Below are positions 52,226-62,900 of a stretch of 64,000 bases of DNA, piece after piece. The notes under the pieces were generated by a model. That model did not search any database, was not told where the DNA came from, and was given only the letters and a program-made list of their open reading frames with translations. The stretch covers positions 1,924,001 through 1,988,000 of the forward strand of contig NZ_CP106735.1 in NCBI RefSeq assembly GCF_025639805.1, written 5' to 3'. Position 1 is the first letter of the stretch, and every line of letters begins with the position of its first letter. The DNA is from Reichenbachiella carrageenanivorans (GTDB lineage Bacteria; Bacteroidota; Bacteroidia; Cytophagales; Cyclobacteriaceae). A program made the position numbers and the translations under genes.

Positions 52226-53635
52226 TCATTCACTTTCTTGGAGTAGCTGTGCTAGTTTTTGTTGCATGACTTTCAGTTGGTCTTGTGCAGATGGTTGGTC
52301 AATCAAGTTGTGTTCTTCGCTAGGGTCATTTGCTAGATGATACAATTCCGAAGGCATTTCTGCTTCTGTATAATGAATATACTTCCAATCTTCGGTTCGT
52401 ACAGCTTGCCAAGGGCGCACTCTGGGAGCCACTTTTTCTAAAAAATATTCCGTTAAAAAGGCCGAACGCCAAGGAGCATTAGACTGTTCAAAAAGAGGAA
52501 CCATTGATTGGCCATTCATAGGCTCTAGTGGTTCGATTTGAGCCAGTTCCAGCAGGGTAGGGGCTAAGTCTATATTCAAGATCATTTCTTCTTTTATGCT
52601 GCCTTTTGGAATGAGCTTGGGATATCTGATCAGCATAGGAATTCGAATAACTGGATCATAAGCCCATCTTTTGATGTTAAACTCACCGTGTTGGCCCATG
52701 AGCATGCCATTGTCGCTGGTATAGATGATAATGGTATTGTCCAATTGGTTGCTTTTTTCGAGCGCCGAGAAAATTTCACCGATTCCCTCGTTTACACTAG
52801 CCAAGCACCTGAGTTGATCAGCTACCACGACCGAACGTTTACGTCCGCGCCCACGTCTGGATTCGGGAGGTTCGGGTAATACGTTTTCATATGCATAAAA
52901 GGCTTGTCTATCGACCGATCTAGTGAGCATTGGCTTGCCATCTATGTCGCTTTTTTTTATTTCTAATGAATCAAATTCAAAATCTGTATACAAGGATTCG
53001 TGTCTTGTAGCAGGAAGCAATGGCCAGTGGATGGCTTTGTGGGCAATCACCATAGCAAATGGTTTGTTTCCATGATCTTTGGTGAGGTAGTCTAGCGCAC
53101 GTTCGTTAATAATGTCGGTCATGTAGCCAGTAGTTTGAAGGTGCACATCTTCGTCATTGACTACTCCATCAATATAATCTCCTTGTCCTTTGAAGCTAAA
53201 CCATCTGTCGAAACCAGGACGACGAGAGTCATCGAGCCCCATGTGCCATTTTCCGATAAAGGCGGTTTCGTATCCAGATTCTCTGAGCTGACGTGGCCAA
53301 GTCAGCAAGGTGTGGCTCACCACATCTAATCCAAGTTTATCGTTATTGATCACATTGTGTTTATGTGAATAGTTGCCAGTAAGAAAACTTGCGCGACTTG
53401 GAGAACACAAAGGGGTAACTACAAAGGCATTTTTGAAAAGGACACCTTCTTGACCAATTCGGTCTATATGAGGTGTGTTTGCCTCTTTTGCTCCTTCTAT
53501 ACCTAATAATCCAGTTTGCTGATCATCGGTTATAATAAAAATAATATTGGGTCTGTTTGTGGGTTGCTCGAGCGTATGCTCACCATAGAATGAGAGGAAA
53601 GTGAGTAAACTGTATAATAGAGATATCTTATTCAT
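52226..53635 (-). CDS. S1-family sulfatase, secreted
   Basis: A 469-residue sulfatase with formylglycine site C-S-P-S-R (Cys77), metal-binding ITDDQQTGLLG (~35), FIGKWHMGLDD (~130) and YTSDNGMLMGQHG (~300). Unlike the other three sulfatases it lacks a clear lipobox; the N-terminus MNKISLLYSLLTFLSF looks like a Sec signal. The downstream ATG was chosen since ten extra upstream residues would precede the signal. DDQQ followed by L-L-x-x-x-G and an HGEFNIKRW stretch recall the iduronate-2-sulfatase/choline-sulfatase-like S1 branch. It follows a propeller gene on the same strand with a hairpin between. Confidence 0.9.
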   Translation of the reverse strand: MNKISLLYSLLTFLSFYGEHTLEQPTNRPNIIFIITDDQQTGLLGIEGAKEANTPHIDRIGQEGVLFKNAFVVTPLCSPSRASFLTGNYSHKHNVINNDKLGLDVVSHTLLTWPRQLRESGYETAFIGKWHMGLDDSRRPGFDRWFSFKGQGDYIDGVVNDEDVHLQTTGYMTDIINERALDYLTKDHGNKPFAMVIAHKAIHWPLLPATRHESLYTDFEFDSLEIKKSDIDGKPMLTRSVDRQAFYAYENVLPEPPESRRGRGRKRSVVVADQLRCLASVNEGIGEIFSALEKSNQLDNTIIIYTSDNGMLMGQHGEFNIKRWAYDPVIRIPMLIRYPKLIPKGSIKEEMILNIDLAPTLLELAQIEPLEPMNGQSMVPLFEQSNAPWRSAFLTEYFLEKVAPRVRPWQAVRTEDWKYIHYTEAEMPSELYHLANDPSEEHNLIDQPSAQDQLKVMQQKLAQLLQESE

Positions 53636-53741
53636 TTTGTTTGTTTCTAAGCCATTATCTGGCAAATTATTTAATCTATAGCCACCAGCTTTATTTGGAC
53701 AAATACGAATGAAAAGAGTAAAGCCAAGGCCTTGAAAAGTG

Positions 53742-53779
53742 AATCATCCTGTCAGACTTTTATAGCCGACAGGATGATT
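53742..53779 (-). terminator. Hairpin between propeller and sulfatase genes
   Basis: A perfect 12-base stem (AATCATCCTGTC / GACAGGATGATT) with a 14-base loop lies 110 bases past the propeller stop. Only a short T stretch follows on the minus strand, so it may be a leaky terminator or RNA-stability element inside an operon. Confidence 0.55.
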
Positions 53780-53889
53780 TAGATTATGATATGATTCTAG
53801 TTTCGACAGAGGGAAAATACCTCTGCGTACTAGAAATTAAACTTAATTTCAAAATGACATGAAACGGTTTTTCATTGGTACTGTGTCAT

Positions 53890-56800
53890 CTATTTTTTAA
53901 ACAACTTGAAGGAGGTACCCTCTATTTTGGCGATGTACAATCCTTTTTTCAAATGTGAAACGTCCACCTTTCCATCTGCATTTGTAAATTGTCTAAGAAC
54001 CAACTGACCGTAAGTATTATAAATACTTAGTTCTACAGTATTGGGTGTGTTTAATTTCACATAATGGTCCATGGGATTAGGATATAGACTGATCTGATGG
54101 AGAGTGGGCTTGTTGGTCGTAGTTTGTATTCTTGCCCCAGAATTAGAAGTCCAACTAATGTCATCAATTTGGATGTCAGCATTGTTATATCCTTTGAATA
54201 CGAGCTCGAAAGTACCAGATACATTAATGTTTGAGAAAGTTACAGTTTCAGTAGTAGCTATACTGATTTCTTCTGTACCTATGGAGGTGCCATTCACAAA
54301 GACCTCAACACCACTGGTATTCGCAGTGCCAGTGGGTGCAGCTTGAAAAGTTAAATCTCCTATTCCTCCTCCGATATTGGCACTGAGCTCTCCACCATTA
54401 TTATTGTCCAACTTGATCGTATAGCTATTGATGGCATTGGTACGTTTGGCTTGTGTGTATTCCCATACGATACCGTTGTTGCCTATATATGATCCATTGA
54501 CCCATTGGTTAGCTGTAGGCATATTGCTGAAATCTTCCATGCCGCCGTTTGTTGAGGTGACTATTTTGTATGTGGCTGTAATGTTCACCCCATTTGTAGG
54601 CATAGTCAGGGTAGTATTTGCACTAAATTTGTCTGCCAATATAGACACACCACCAGTCCAAACGTCAAAAACCTGCCCTGAAGGAGCTGCATTTGCTGAT
54701 ACATTGACTGATGTGCCAGCCAGATAATCCCCACTTCCTGATCCGTTGGTTACGTTCAAGGTATATGTTGTAGGGATATTTCCAGTCCAGCTGATGTCAT
54801 CGATCTGTACATCTGAATTATTAAAACCTTTGATAGACAAATTGAAAGCGCCTTGAATATCTAAATTCTGAATTTCGAATAGTTGTGGAGCGGCTCCATT
54901 ATCTATGGCAAAAGATTGTAATACTACACCGTCTACGATGATCTCTACTCCACTCGGGCTTCCTGTGCCTGTAGGTGCGGCCATCAGGCTAATTGCAGTT
55001 AAACCTCCTGTGATGGTTGCCGATACAGTACCATTGGCACTGTTATCTAGTTTGATTGTGTTGCCGTTGATTGAAGAGGTACGCTTTACCTGAAAATAGC
55101 TCCACTCTATGGCGTCATTGCCAGTGAAAGTCCCATCTGACCATTGATTGGCACTAGGCATATTATTAAAATCTTCCATACCACTACTTCCGCCTGTAGA
55201 CCCAGTTCCATCCTGAGAGATTTGTATGATGGTCGTAGAGCATCCCGAAACGGTAACTTCACCTGACCGAGCAGACGACCCACTATTTGGTGTGGCTGTA
55301 ATGGTCAGCACCTGGCCAGATAAGCTTGTGTTAATGAAGCCTTGATTGTCGCTAACTGTAAAGGCCTCAGGAGAGGTGATGGTGATGGTGGTAGATCCTC
55401 CAGAAGATGGGAAGTTGTGACTTGTCTTGGTGGCAGATACACCACATCCAGACATTTGTCGTCTCCATGCGCCAGTCGTGGCTAAGGCTACATAATAGTA
55501 AGGCTTACCGTTTTCAATTTTAACTTTTGCCTGAAGGCCAGTAGGGTTTTCAATCAGTCGGTTATTGCCACTAGCCAAGCTCCAATCTGTCCAGCTAGCA
55601 GTACCGTCGTTGTTTAAAATCCCCATGAAAGCACCGAGACCTTTTTTATGATTCCCTACAAATGTGGTTGTCACAATCATATTGTCATGAGCGGCCAAGC
55701 CACTAAACTCAACGGGATCATTGCTTTCCACCCATTTTTCAGGACGCAGGGTCAATGATTTGGCTACATCCATGCCTGTGTCTATCCAGCTGGCTATTGA
55801 ATTCCAATTACTATTTTGAGGGTCTTGATTTACATAAACAGCATAATCACCGTTGATCTGAGCTGCTGCGACCAGCCAAGTTTGTCCTGATTTATTCCAA
55901 ACATACAAGTCGCTTGCATTTCTGCAATCTGATTCCATATTGGTCCAAGTATAATTATTTCCAGATCGGACCCCACGGTATAGACTTCCAGAGTTTCCTG
56001 ACCCTGCTGATCTTGCGTATACATAGTTGCTATTGTTAGGGTCTACCCAAATATCTCGAAGATCACGATAGTCCATGTCTGATGGAGTGATTTTACTCCA
56101 AGTGCCAGTGCCATTGTATACAGCGACTATATCATCTGTCATGTATATACCGCCTTCGGCTACTCCAGACTTTCCTCTGGTCGATACATAGACGCGTTGT
56201 GGAATATTTGGATCATGAATTAATGCACGGTAATTTCTTGAGGGTAATCCATAGTTAGTGCCTTGCGTGTTTGGCACTTCTCCACCTACCAATTTCCAAT
56301 CTTCTTTTACGCCGATGCTATTTTCATCTATCACTTTGGCATACAAGCCACCCACGGCTTGATTAGGCGCACCGTATCCTTTTCGCATATCTGCGAGTAC
56401 TAGGGCTGGTGTGACAGGAATAGTCAATACAGACATAGAATTGGTAATACCAGTGGGGCCATGCTCTGCGGTCCAGGAGTAGCCATTATCTAAGCTTTGG
56501 AGAATGCCATGATCAGCATTGCCCTGGATCATATAGCTGCCATAAGCATCCACATCGTAGCAGTACGTTGATGTAAACCCACGTTCGTGTGACATGGCTA
56601 GGCCATCTTGATAGGAGATTACTTCCCCATATACTTCATTCCAAGAAGAACATGGAAAATCAGCGCCTGTGGCATCACCTATAAATACGTTCATTCCACC
56701 CATGGAAATAATCTCATGTGAACTCCATGATGTAGGGGTATAATCATACGCCCGTACGATGAAATCTCGACGCTCCCAGCTTGGCTCAAAATCGAAGCAA

Positions 56801-57942
56801 CGACCATTTTTTGGCATATTTAGTATTTCTTGCCATACATGACTAGTGATGTTGTTGGATCCGTCGATATTTACGGTAGCTTCCCAGAGCCCCACACGGT
56901 TTTGATTGCCATTCCAGACGGTACCGATCATGAGTCTGTGCTGCGAAGCAGTGGAGCGAGGATCAACTTTTGGATCATACCATTCTGCTTCATCGCTTAG
57001 GCCATTCATGATCATTTGCCATCCTCCTGTGATGCCTGAGGTACTTGTTTTGGCAGCGAAGACAGCCCATCTTTTATTCGAATAACTCGCATCAGCAACT
57101 GTCTGATATACTGCGTAGATATATTTGCCATCAGGAGAAAGGCCAACGCCTCTTGAGCCGCCGTCTGGTCGTTTGGAGATATTGACGGCATTGCCAGCAT
57201 CACCTAATGCCTGTGATGGATCTGATATTCTTGAAAAAGAGGTACCATTATTTGTAGAAACATATACACCAGCACCTGATCCCAAGTAGATGTTGCCATT
57301 GGTTGGGTGAATGGATACGCCGAATACATTTCGGTAGCCGTCTTGGCTTTCATACGTTCGCGTGTTCCAGGTTTGCCCGGCATCGGTAGACACATATACT
57401 TCTCTGCCACCGTTGAATTTGTCTGTCGTAAGATTCTGAATGGGGTCTATCAAAGATCCCTGTCCTTTTTGGGGATCTTTATTTTGCCACCCTGGAGCCA
57501 AGACTACGGTTTGCTTGTCCGGCGAGATGGCTATCGACGCAATGGCATCACCCTTAGTTTCAGGAATGAGGTCCCAGGTTACGTTGTGATGATTTGAAGC
57601 TCCAGCATTGGTAGAGAAGTGGGCACCGTGCAAGCCCCCCTGATAAGTTTTGTTTCCGTTCACTTCTTGAGCAATGACGAAAGCCATACCATGGCTTAGG
57701 TCTTGGCTTACGAATTTCCAGCTTTGACCAGAATCATCCGAGCGGTACACGCCTTCCATATCACTGGAAAACCAAATTCTACCTTCTACATTTTGGTCGA
57801 AATAGATGTCCTGTATTTGTCCACCTCCTCCAGGGTTTAGACTCTCCCATCGATTGAGGTCACCCCAATTACTTGGCTGGGAAAAACCCACCAAGTGTAA
57901 TAAGACCGCAAATACGGTCATTCGTAGTTTAGTTGTATTCAT
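53890..57942 (-). CDS. Secreted Asp-box propeller protein with BACON-like, duplicated jelly-roll and InlB-repeat modules and T9SS domain
   Basis: A 1350-residue secreted protein of the propeller family. The signal peptide ends VGFSQ; the mature start reads WESLNPGGGGQIQDI and SDMEGVYRSDDSGQSW. The propeller (~30-830) carries the family signature in the form RGFTSTYCYDV...YMIQGNADHG (~455-485). After it lie a BACON-like Ig domain (~835-915), a ~125-residue jelly-roll copy (GMEDFNNMPSANQW..., ~925-1053), a divergent InlB/glycine-rich bacterial repeat (~1055-1120), a second jelly-roll copy (GMEDFSNMPTANQW..., ~1125-1260) and a T9SS sorting domain. The duplicated modules are probably carbohydrate-binding. 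It is transcribed toward a sulfatase gene. Enzymatic role is inferred only. Confidence 0.82.
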   Translation of the reverse strand: MNTTKLRMTVFAVLLHLVGFSQPSNWGDLNRWESLNPGGGGQIQDIYFDQNVEGRIWFSSDMEGVYRSDDSGQSWKFVSQDLSHGMAFVIAQEVNGNKTYQGGLHGAHFSTNAGASNHHNVTWDLIPETKGDAIASIAISPDKQTVVLAPGWQNKDPQKGQGSLIDPIQNLTTDKFNGGREVYVSTDAGQTWNTRTYESQDGYRNVFGVSIHPTNGNIYLGSGAGVYVSTNNGTSFSRISDPSQALGDAGNAVNISKRPDGGSRGVGLSPDGKYIYAVYQTVADASYSNKRWAVFAAKTSTSGITGGWQMIMNGLSDEAEWYDPKVDPRSTASQHRLMIGTVWNGNQNRVGLWEATVNIDGSNNITSHVWQEILNMPKNGRCFDFEPSWERRDFIVRAYDYTPTSWSSHEIISMGGMNVFIGDATGADFPCSSWNEVYGEVISYQDGLAMSHERGFTSTYCYDVDAYGSYMIQGNADHGILQSLDNGYSWTAEHGPTGITNSMSVLTIPVTPALVLADMRKGYGAPNQAVGGLYAKVIDENSIGVKEDWKLVGGEVPNTQGTNYGLPSRNYRALIHDPNIPQRVYVSTRGKSGVAEGGIYMTDDIVAVYNGTGTWSKITPSDMDYRDLRDIWVDPNNSNYVYARSAGSGNSGSLYRGVRSGNNYTWTNMESDCRNASDLYVWNKSGQTWLVAAAQINGDYAVYVNQDPQNSNWNSIASWIDTGMDVAKSLTLRPEKWVESNDPVEFSGLAAHDNMIVTTTFVGNHKKGLGAFMGILNNDGTASWTDWSLASGNNRLIENPTGLQAKVKIENGKPYYYVALATTGAWRRQMSGCGVSATKTSHNFPSSGGSTTITITSPEAFTVSDNQGFINTSLSGQVLTITATPNSGSSARSGEVTVSGCSTTIIQISQDGTGSTGGSSGMEDFNNMPSANQWSDGTFTGNDAIEWSYFQVKRTSSINGNTIKLDNSANGTVSATITGGLTAISLMAAPTGTGSPSGVEIIVDGVVLQSFAIDNGAAPQLFEIQNLDIQGAFNLSIKGFNNSDVQIDDISWTGNIPTTYTLNVTNGSGSGDYLAGTSVNVSANAAPSGQVFDVWTGGVSILADKFSANTTLTMPTNGVNITATYKIVTSTNGGMEDFSNMPTANQWVNGSYIGNNGIVWEYTQAKRTNAINSYTIKLDNNNGGELSANIGGGIGDLTFQAAPTGTANTSGVEVFVNGTSIGTEEISIATTETVTFSNINVSGTFELVFKGYNNADIQIDDISWTSNSGARIQTTTNKPTLHQISLYPNPMDHYVKLNTPNTVELSIYNTYGQLVLRQFTNADGKVDVSHLKKGLYIAKIEGTSFKLFKK

Positions 57943-58440
57943 GCTATATCGTTTAGTTTGTTTTGTTTTCCAGCCAATTTCAAATTGGGCGGACTTCTAA
58001 ATGTATATAGCGATCAATATATCCTGTGTAGCGATTTTAAAATTGCAACAAAGTATTCTGTATTGACGAAAGAAGAGTTTTTGATGGATTTAAAGAAACT
58101 GGTATAAGTCAAGATGATTTGCATGATTTTATATGTTTTGTCATGACTGATACAATAAATTCGATTTTTACTGCAAATATTTCAGAAGCGATGTTTCTGA
58201 AATTCACACTTTGGGTTTCCTATATAAAAAGCTCTTAAATTTTTAAAAAGCAGTGCCTACCTATAAAATTTCTTGAGCCGATTCAAGATAATTTTATAGG
58301 TAGGACTATATACTTTTCTAAATCAGAATAGATTTTGGCTTGATTCATTGTAGAGTCCCACCTACATTAATTATCCTGCAGTAAGTTTTCTTGAACTTTG
58401 TCAATTGCTTATTATTACAAACCAGCAGTATTAGAGAATT
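57943..58440. other. Non-coding region between divergent propeller and membrane AraC genes
   Basis: About 500 AT-rich bases. Besides the long hairpin at 58256-58304 and the 14-base motif ACTGATACAATAAA at 58146-58159 shared with the other membrane AraC gene, I see no gene or RNA. Both promoters lie here. Confidence 0.55.
58256..58304. repeat. Long near-perfect hairpin in regulatory region
   Basis: Outer arms CCTACCTATAAAATT and AATTTTATAGGTAGG pair perfectly over 15 bases; an inner pair TCTTGA/TCAAGA extends the stem with one bulged base, leaving a GCCGAT loop. It stands 137 bases before the second membrane AraC ATG and does not follow a gene on either strand closely, so a simple terminator role is unlikely. 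Confidence 0.6.
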
Positions 58441-59526
58441 ATGAAAATAGCATTATACATTTGGGTATCTTTTCAAAGTATTTTGTTCGGGGGAAGTGTT
58501 TTGTTTTTTAAAAGAAATCTGCTCAATAAGTTGTTAGCAGCATTTTTCTTTTCTACAGGACTGCATACCACACTGAATTATTTTGTCAGGTTTACCGAGG
58601 TAAAATTCGATTTTCCTAGGCTACTGGGATATGGTGATGTTTTTAATCTGCTATATGGCCCGATACTGTATTTGTACATCAAGTCGATTATAGATAATAA
58701 GTTGGACAAACGCAGCTATCTGCATATGATGCCAGCTGTGATTTTATTTGTGAGTCTCTGCGTCTTTCACTTTACTCACGAAAAGATCAACTTCATGACC
58801 TACCTTTCTCACCCCATGCACCGGGTAGCTATATTTAGTGTAGTTTTTTCAAACATCCTGTATTTAGTATTGTCGGTTCGAATTTATGTACTCCACTTTA
58901 AAGAGAATTACGCAGTTGAAAAATGGATTTCTGTCTGGTTTACTATTGCTATTTCTTTTCTTGCACTCAAGGTGATTATCAATGGAGCCTTTCTATCTAG
59001 TTTTTATGTAGTACCTAAAATATCTGCAGAGTTAAGAAATGTATTGGTCTATATTTTTATTTCGCTCAATGCTTTGATCGTTTCGATAGCAGGAGTTTAT
59101 ACACTCAGGTTCCCCAATGTGTTTCGCTTACATTCCACGAAGCTATTTAAGAAAAAAACTGACACGACCAGTTCAGAGCCTGAGCCAGTAGATGAAATAC
59201 TAGAGGCGTTACAGCGTGTGCTCGAAGAGAAAAGGTTGCATCTCAGAAATGATATCACCGAACGGGAAGTAGCCAAAGAAATAGATATACAACCCTATAT
59301 TTTAAGTAAAGTGCTGAATGAAAATCTTGGTATGAATTTCAATCGTTATATCAATAATTTCAGAATTGAAGAGGCAAAGAGAATATTGCTGTCTCCAGAT
59401 ACCAATGATGCGACCAACTATTCTATTGCTTTAGATAGTGGATTTAAAACAGAGTCTGTTTACTACTCCAATTTCAAAAAAATAGTAGGGATGACTCCAA
59501 AACAGTTTCAAAAGCAGCATGAATAA
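58441..59526 (+). CDS. Membrane-bound AraC-family regulator
   Basis: A 361-residue protein with about seven hydrophobic helices in the first ~225 residues and a C-terminal AraC DNA-binding domain (VAKEIDIQPYILSKVLN and YSIALDSGFKTESVYYSNFKK). It is a paralogue of the regulator at 41.7 kb, with the same length and layout. It stands upstream of the propeller gene at 60 kb and diverges from the one at 53.9-57.9 kb, so it may control one or both. The ligand is unknown; a membrane or periplasmic signal is likely given the topology. Confidence 0.88.
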   Translation: MKIALYIWVSFQSILFGGSVLFFKRNLLNKLLAAFFFSTGLHTTLNYFVRFTEVKFDFPRLLGYGDVFNLLYGPILYLYIKSIIDNKLDKRSYLHMMPAVILFVSLCVFHFTHEKINFMTYLSHPMHRVAIFSVVFSNILYLVLSVRIYVLHFKENYAVEKWISVWFTIAISFLALKVIINGAFLSSFYVVPKISAELRNVLVYIFISLNALIVSIAGVYTLRFPNVFRLHSTKLFKKKTDTTSSEPEPVDEILEALQRVLEEKRLHLRNDITEREVAKEIDIQPYILSKVLNENLGMNFNRYINNFRIEEAKRILLSPDTNDATNYSIALDSGFKTESVYYSNFKKIVGMTPKQFQKQHE

Positions 59527-59643
59527 AAGGAGGTAGCAACCGTTTATTTTTCGAATTTCCAATAATGATGAGAGGTCAATCCTCTTTTTAAAATCAGTGT
59601 TAGACTGATAAAATCTCCTAATATTCACCTCATTCAATCTTTA

Positions 59644-59678
59644 AAAGCCCTTTATCCTATTGTGGAATGAAGGGCTTT
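59644..59678 (+). terminator. Intrinsic terminator after the second membrane AraC gene
   Basis: Arms AAAGCCCTT and AAGGGCTTT with a 17-base loop, followed by CTGTTTT, lie 118 bases past the stop codon. The rest of the ~440-base gap up to the next gene is AT-rich and shows only a ten-base palindrome ATGCTAGCAT at 59905-59914. Confidence 0.65.
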
Positions 59679-59965
59679 CTGTTTTGCGTAAAAGTATGCA
59701 GGAATAATAAGCTGAATCCGTCAATAAAGGGCTCTTTTTCATACAATTATTTCCTATCATTTTCTCATAAAAAAAACACAGTTAACTAATTGATTATCAT
59801 TTGTATGTAAAAAACTCCTGAGTAATAATTGCTACTCCTGATTTAGTTTTTTATGCTCAGTAGTCTTCTTTTTTACTGACTTCATAAGTTGTGATATTGT
59901 TCGGATGCTAGCATGATACATTTAAACCGAGCAAGGCCAGATTTTATTACTTAAACAAAACACTT

Positions 59966-62900
59966 ATGAAAAAAATATACTATCTCAGTTGCTTCTTGAT
60001 GATGTCGTTCAGTGTAATCGCTCAAGATTGGCAATCACTTAACCCTGGAGCGGGAGGACGTGTACAAGGGTTGTCTTGCGACCCATCAGTGCCAGGGAGG
60101 ATGTTTGTAGCCTCAGATATGGAGGGATTTTATTACAGTTCAGATTATGGCACGAGCTGGACTTGGGCAGCACAAGATTTGCCTACCGCTTTCATGCTGA
60201 TGGCTGTTGGCCATGGCAATAAGTTTTATGTAGGTCATGCCAAAGGGCTGAGCGTGTCTACTAACAAAGGGGCTACCTATACTACAGTAGCTGATACAGA
60301 AGATAAAACCATTGGTCTCATAGAGATAGATCCTTCTAATGCCAATTATGTCTATGCGGGGAATAACTGGAGAGGCAATGATGGTCATCTCAACCACTAC
60401 CCACAGCAGACCACAGATACCAAAGAAATTTATTATTCTCATAACGGGGGGGCGACTTGGAGCAAATCTTCTTGGGATAATTACTCAAGTGGCGATCCTC
60501 AAGTGCAATCGATCACAGTAGACCCTACGAACAGCAATGATGTGTTGATCGCGACGGAAGACGGGTTGTATAGATCCACAAACAAAGGAGTCTCTTGGTC
60601 ACACCAAACAGGCCCGTCAGGTATCGATAACACATATTGCTGGGGAGCAGATTTGAGTGTAGACGGCAATTGGCTTTATGCACTATATAGAAAAGGAGGA
60701 AGAACAAACCTATTTGTGAAAAACTACCCAAATGGAGCATGGCAAGATTTGGGGAGTGGTAGTTGGGACAGCCACAACATGTGGCAACCAGAAGTGTTTC
60801 AGGCATCTGGAAATAGCCATTATGTGTTGATTGGTCAGCGAGATCAAAATCCAAACGAAGGCTTGTTTGAAGGCCGTTTTACCGTTAGCGGTAATACCGT
60901 TTCGGGAAGTTACCAAATGATCATGAATCATAATGGCACTACTAATAATGTGAATTATGACATTGGTTGGAATTATTATGTGGCAAACTGTCGCAACAAC
61001 ACTTACTATCCTGCCAGTTGGAGTGGGACAGGCTATACACGTGGCGTATTTACTCAAGCACAACAATCCTATTTTACTGGTGATGCCGCTTTGGGCAATA
61101 GTGATTGGAGAATAGTAAGTACAGGGTATGTCCGATCAGATGATGGATTAGATTTTTTTAGAAGTAGAGGGACCGCATCTACATTTACCTACGACGTAGC
61201 GGTACATGATAATTATATGATCCAAGGACAGGCAGATAATTTGGCTTTGGAGAGTTGGGATCATGGCGGTTCTTGGGTACAGTCCAGAACTAGCTTTGGT
61301 GTTCAGGACGGACATGCCGTACATGTGTTGCCGACTTCACCTCCTACTGTGCTTATGGATGCTGCTTCTGGTTTTGGTGGGGGCAATCCCGCAGCTAATT
61401 CTAATTTACTTTATAAAACACTTGATCTCAATACTCCAGATCACAATTGGCAACAATTAGCTTCAGCCAACAATAGAAAAGGGTTGCCTAATAATAGAAT
61501 TTGGCAATTCAGAGAAGATCCCAATGATTACAAAAGACTATATGTAATCACACATGCAGGGCTTTATATCTGTGATGATATTGTGAGCTTAATCAATACA
61601 GGCTCACCTTCTTTTCGCCGGATCAACAGTAATACGTCACTAGGAACTGCCTTGTCTTTTGACCCTGATAATAGCAATATTGTTTATTACAAGGACAATT
61701 CTGGTACGCACAAAGGGACACGGAGCGGTACTACCTACACTTGGGTGACTATGACTAGAAGCTCAGGACAGACAAACAATTTGCACTGGGGAGGTGTCGC
61801 AGTTGTGAAGTCAGGTGCCAATTCATTTGTCTATACATACGAGCGGTTCAAAGGAATAGTCCGAGCAAGTAGTGGAGCCACCCAGTTTGAATCATCAGCA
61901 GTGCTTTGGGATGCTGATTTGTTCAATTATCTAGACGAACCCGCATGGTACGATGCTGCAGAACACGGGATCAATACCAATGGCATACTTGTCGATGGTA
62001 ATGTGATGTATATCCCATATCACGTTTGGGAAGATGTAAGATGGGGATATGGAGTGGTCAAAGGAACAGTCAGTAGCAATGGATCCGTCAGTTGGGAAAA
62101 CTGGACTTCAGACTTACATTACTCTACGGCCAAACAAATCAAATTATATGATGGGAAAGTATACCTAGCGACACAAGGTGCTGGTGTATTAGCTAGAAAA
62201 ACAAATGGAGGTCAAGCAGATGACTTGCCTTCTATTGATGAGAGTGGGTGGACACCACCAGCAGCAGAACCAAGGTACAATCTATTCACAGATACAGACG
62301 AAACCTCAGGATTGGCTTGGTCAGGTTTTGGAAATGTCACATCATCTCCGAGTTCGGGGCAGGTACTCGAAGGGGCATCTTCAAGGTATGTTCAGGGACT
62401 GGATCAAAGTGTGGCACCTGGAGCGGATCACTCGCTCATTATCGAATTCGATCCATTGGAAGTGACTGGTGGTACACTTGTGTTGAAAGGGTTTGGCATA
62501 GGAGGAGCACTCAACAGTCTCAATGTAAAATTGCTTGATGCAAATGGTGGTTACGTAGATTATCCTAATCAAAGTTTTCCCTCCAACAATTGGGGAACTA
62601 TAGCGGTAGCTATTTCTGGTGGGACTTTAGATACTGATAGTTTCAATCGTGTGCTAATAGAGCGCTGGGGTGGAGGTGTCGACAAGTTATATCTTGATGA
62701 TTTACATATTTCGGGCGGTGTAGTAAATGCAGGGAGTTCGACTACCGTTTATGTCACTGGTGTGACCTTAACGCCTGCCTCGGTAGCTTTAATGACTGGA
62801 AGTACCCAGCAACTGTCTGCTAGTGTAGCACCCAGCCATGCTACCAATCAAAACGTTAATTATACATCCAACAATACGAATGTAGTTACAGTGAATGGTG

